From assembly GCA_030684395.1 (NCBI GenBank), contig JAUXTT010000036.1, positions 83,883 through 147,882 on the forward strand: 64,000 nt of DNA, given 5' to 3'. This DNA comes from Bacteroidota bacterium. GTDB lineage: Bacteria; Bacteroidota; Bacteroidia; B-17B0; Aurantibacillaceae. The notes under the pieces are model-generated. The model saw only the letters and a list, made by a program, of their open reading frames with translations, was not told where the DNA came from and made no database searches. The position numbers were made by a program, and so were the translations under genes. This document shows positions 62,982-64,000 of the stretch, one piece after another; positions within the stretch are counted from its first letter, which is position 1, and the number at the start of each line of letters is the position of its first letter.

Positions 62982-63691
62982 ATTTTTTTAGTATTACTTA
63001 GTTTTTTATAAAACTCCACCACAATTTCCGAGTAATTGTAATTAGTACAATTGAAACAGATTTTTCCTTCGGGGAACAATTTCACTTTTTGCATTTTAAT
63101 CAACGATTCATAACTCATATTCATCCCTGAATTATAAGCCGTTGCAAAAAGGCGAAGTTGTTCTTCTTTGTCTTTGAAAGTCCGGTTCTTATACTTTAAA
63201 GTCATGATTTCATAAAAGCAGCAGGCATAAACCAACTGATAGCAGATATTTTTAAGTCGTTGCAACCGGGTTTCCCTTGCTTTTTTTGCGGAAATGGTAT
63301 CACTAAAAAGTATGTGAGCATATTTTTTAGTGAGTTGATTGTTTTGACTTACTTCTTTTTCGAGTTCCTCCACAAAAGACGGTTTGATTTGGAAAGCCCC
63401 TACCGAAAAATTAGCGTATTTAGTTCCTCTCTCCACATAAAAAAGTTCGAGCATAGCCATTTGAGCCGCATCGGAATAAATGGAATACCGGACCATTTCC
63501 GGGAAAACAACGGAGATGACCTCCTTTTGAGGTACTTTTAGCTTTTTAGTGACCGAATCGAGCTGGGGACTGAAAGTTTGGAGTTTTTTGACAGCTTTCA
63601 AGTAATCATCGGCATATTGTTTTTCGAAGCCTGCCTCTTGCGAAAAAGCCAGATTTACAAAAAGAACAAAAAGCAGAAGCAACTTTTTCAT
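62978..63691 (-). CDS. Secreted lytic-transglycosylase/lysozyme-like protein
   Basis: A 237-residue exported protein (signal ending NLAFSQ) with a lysozyme-like helical core. Glu65 in VFPEMVRYS is the candidate catalytic acid. FSVGAFQIKPSF (95-106) matches the G-x-x-Q-I/L loop, and ATAYNSG (183-189) matches the A-Y-N-x-G motif of SLT enzymes. The similarity is in spaced motifs only, so it is a diverged member. A CFNC pair lies near the C-terminus. It may remodel peptidoglycan, for example during DNA transfer or secretion, given the integrase beside it. Confidence 0.65.
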   Translation of the reverse strand: MKKLLLLFVLFVNLAFSQEAGFEKQYADDYLKAVKKLQTFSPQLDSVTKKLKVPQKEVISVVFPEMVRYSIYSDAAQMAMLELFYVERGTKYANFSVGAFQIKPSFVEELEKEVSQNNQLTKKYAHILFSDTISAKKARETRLQRLKNICYQLVYACCFYEIMTLKYKNRTFKDKEEQLRLFATAYNSGMNMSYESLIKMQKVKLFPEGKICFNCTNYNYSEIVVEFYKKLSNTKKI

Positions 63692-63843
63692 TTAGCGTTT
63701 TATAGAGGGCGAAGGTAGAAAATTGAATTGGAAGTTTTTCCAAATTGTAATGCTTCTATTTTTGCCTCAAATTTCAGGAGTTTAACTATTGCAAAAACAG
63801 CTAAATATTGACAACTATCTAATTTAGTACGTGTCCTAACTAA

Positions 63844-64000
63844 CTGTTTGTTAGTAATTATTACTATTCATTCGGTAGTGAAATGATCGGGCGGACTTTT
63901 GCATCTACAAACCGCTATAGGTATGGGTTTAATGGGAAGGAATTGGATCCTGAAACTGAAACCCAGGATTACGGAATGAGGATATATAATCCCGGCTTAG
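63844..64000 (+). pseudogene. 5'-truncated RHS-repeat core fragment, running off the window
   Basis: In frame from 63844 the translation reads VSNYYYSFGSEMIGRTF, then NRYRYGFNGKELDPET and QDYGMRIYNPGL. This is the RHS-repeat-associated core that ends the conserved shell of Rhs/YD-repeat toxins and surface proteins. A stop codon (TAA 63841-63843) lies directly upstream in frame, and no RHS sequence precedes it, so the 5' part is missing. Any variable C-terminal toxin tip would lie beyond 64000. It is an orphan rhs tip or a decayed gene. Confidence 0.8.

Noticed and set aside
1..64000. tRNA, rRNA, riboswitch or replication origin
   Set aside because: No cloverleaf, rRNA core sequence, known riboswitch core or DnaA-box cluster was recognised by eye in the intergenic regions.

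Overview
The window is a low-GC, densely coded stretch of chromosome from a member of the phylum Bacteroidota, most likely an environmental, gliding-type lineage. Three things point there. Surface and secreted proteins carry type IX secretion (T9SS) sorting domains of both type A and type B, with PorP/SprF membrane proteins and PorE-like TPR/propeller/CRD/OmpA proteins. A bacillithiol deacetylase (BshB1) is present. Recognisable promoters have the Bacteroidota form (TTTG, about 20 nt, TAnnTTTG) and most starts lack a Shine-Dalgarno sequence. No rRNA, tRNA or CRISPR array was seen.

Layout. 1-4.7 kb: a MITE-like repeat, a PPP-family phosphatase, a TPR protein, a PorE-like OmpA protein and a small secreted protein. 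4.7-9.6 kb is an accessory patch of two S41 peptidases, DUF2200, VOC and a free DsbD-N-like protein; two copies of a 137-bp intergenic repeat lie in it. 9.7-17.7 kb holds housekeeping and stress genes: thioesterase, CbpA/CbpM, HMA protein, Hsp20, TPM protein, VOC, DinB and endonuclease III. 17.8-21.9 kb (minus strand) holds an NhaD antiporter and a ClC transporter with overlapping ends, then a PorP/SprF protein. 21.9-30.6 kb holds a PTPS-type enzyme next to folE, a crotonase, an alpha/beta hydrolase, an NlpC/P60 lipoprotein, a membrane protein, OmpH, a MazG-like protein, a MATE exporter and aroA. 30.6-36.0 kb (minus) is a row of three T9SS type A surface proteins, each with its own terminator. 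36.2-43.0 kb holds a probable frameshifted small gene, a TsdA-like dihaem cytochrome, bshB1, lnt, lpdA, a GxxExxY gene inside a repeat-bounded element, and hemH. 43.2-52.8 kb is an adhesion operon: a giant SprB-repeat type B cargo protein, a PorP/SprF protein and a PorE-like OmpA protein. 53-60.6 kb holds a cysteine-peptidase-like protein, a TPR/SpoIIE phosphatase, a dienelactone hydrolase-like protein and a 1200-residue secreted C39-like peptidase. 60.7-64 kb is a plastic edge: gene fragments, a thioredoxin-like protein, a complete tyrosine recombinase, a lytic-transglycosylase-like protein and a 5'-truncated RHS tip running off the end.

How the parts work together. The strongest theme is T9SS-dependent surface display: cargo (SprB-like adhesin, four type A proteins), PorP/SprF anchors, PorE-like peptidoglycan-binding proteins, and envelope maturation by Lnt and OmpH. 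The most unusual signal is a family of short imperfect repeats built from ACACAGAG-, CACATAG- or CGCAAAG-like words arranged as long inverted repeats. One pair encloses and overlaps a GxxExxY gene that keeps PD-(D/E)XK-like nuclease residues. This suggests a small, possibly mobile element with non-autonomous derivatives in the same window.
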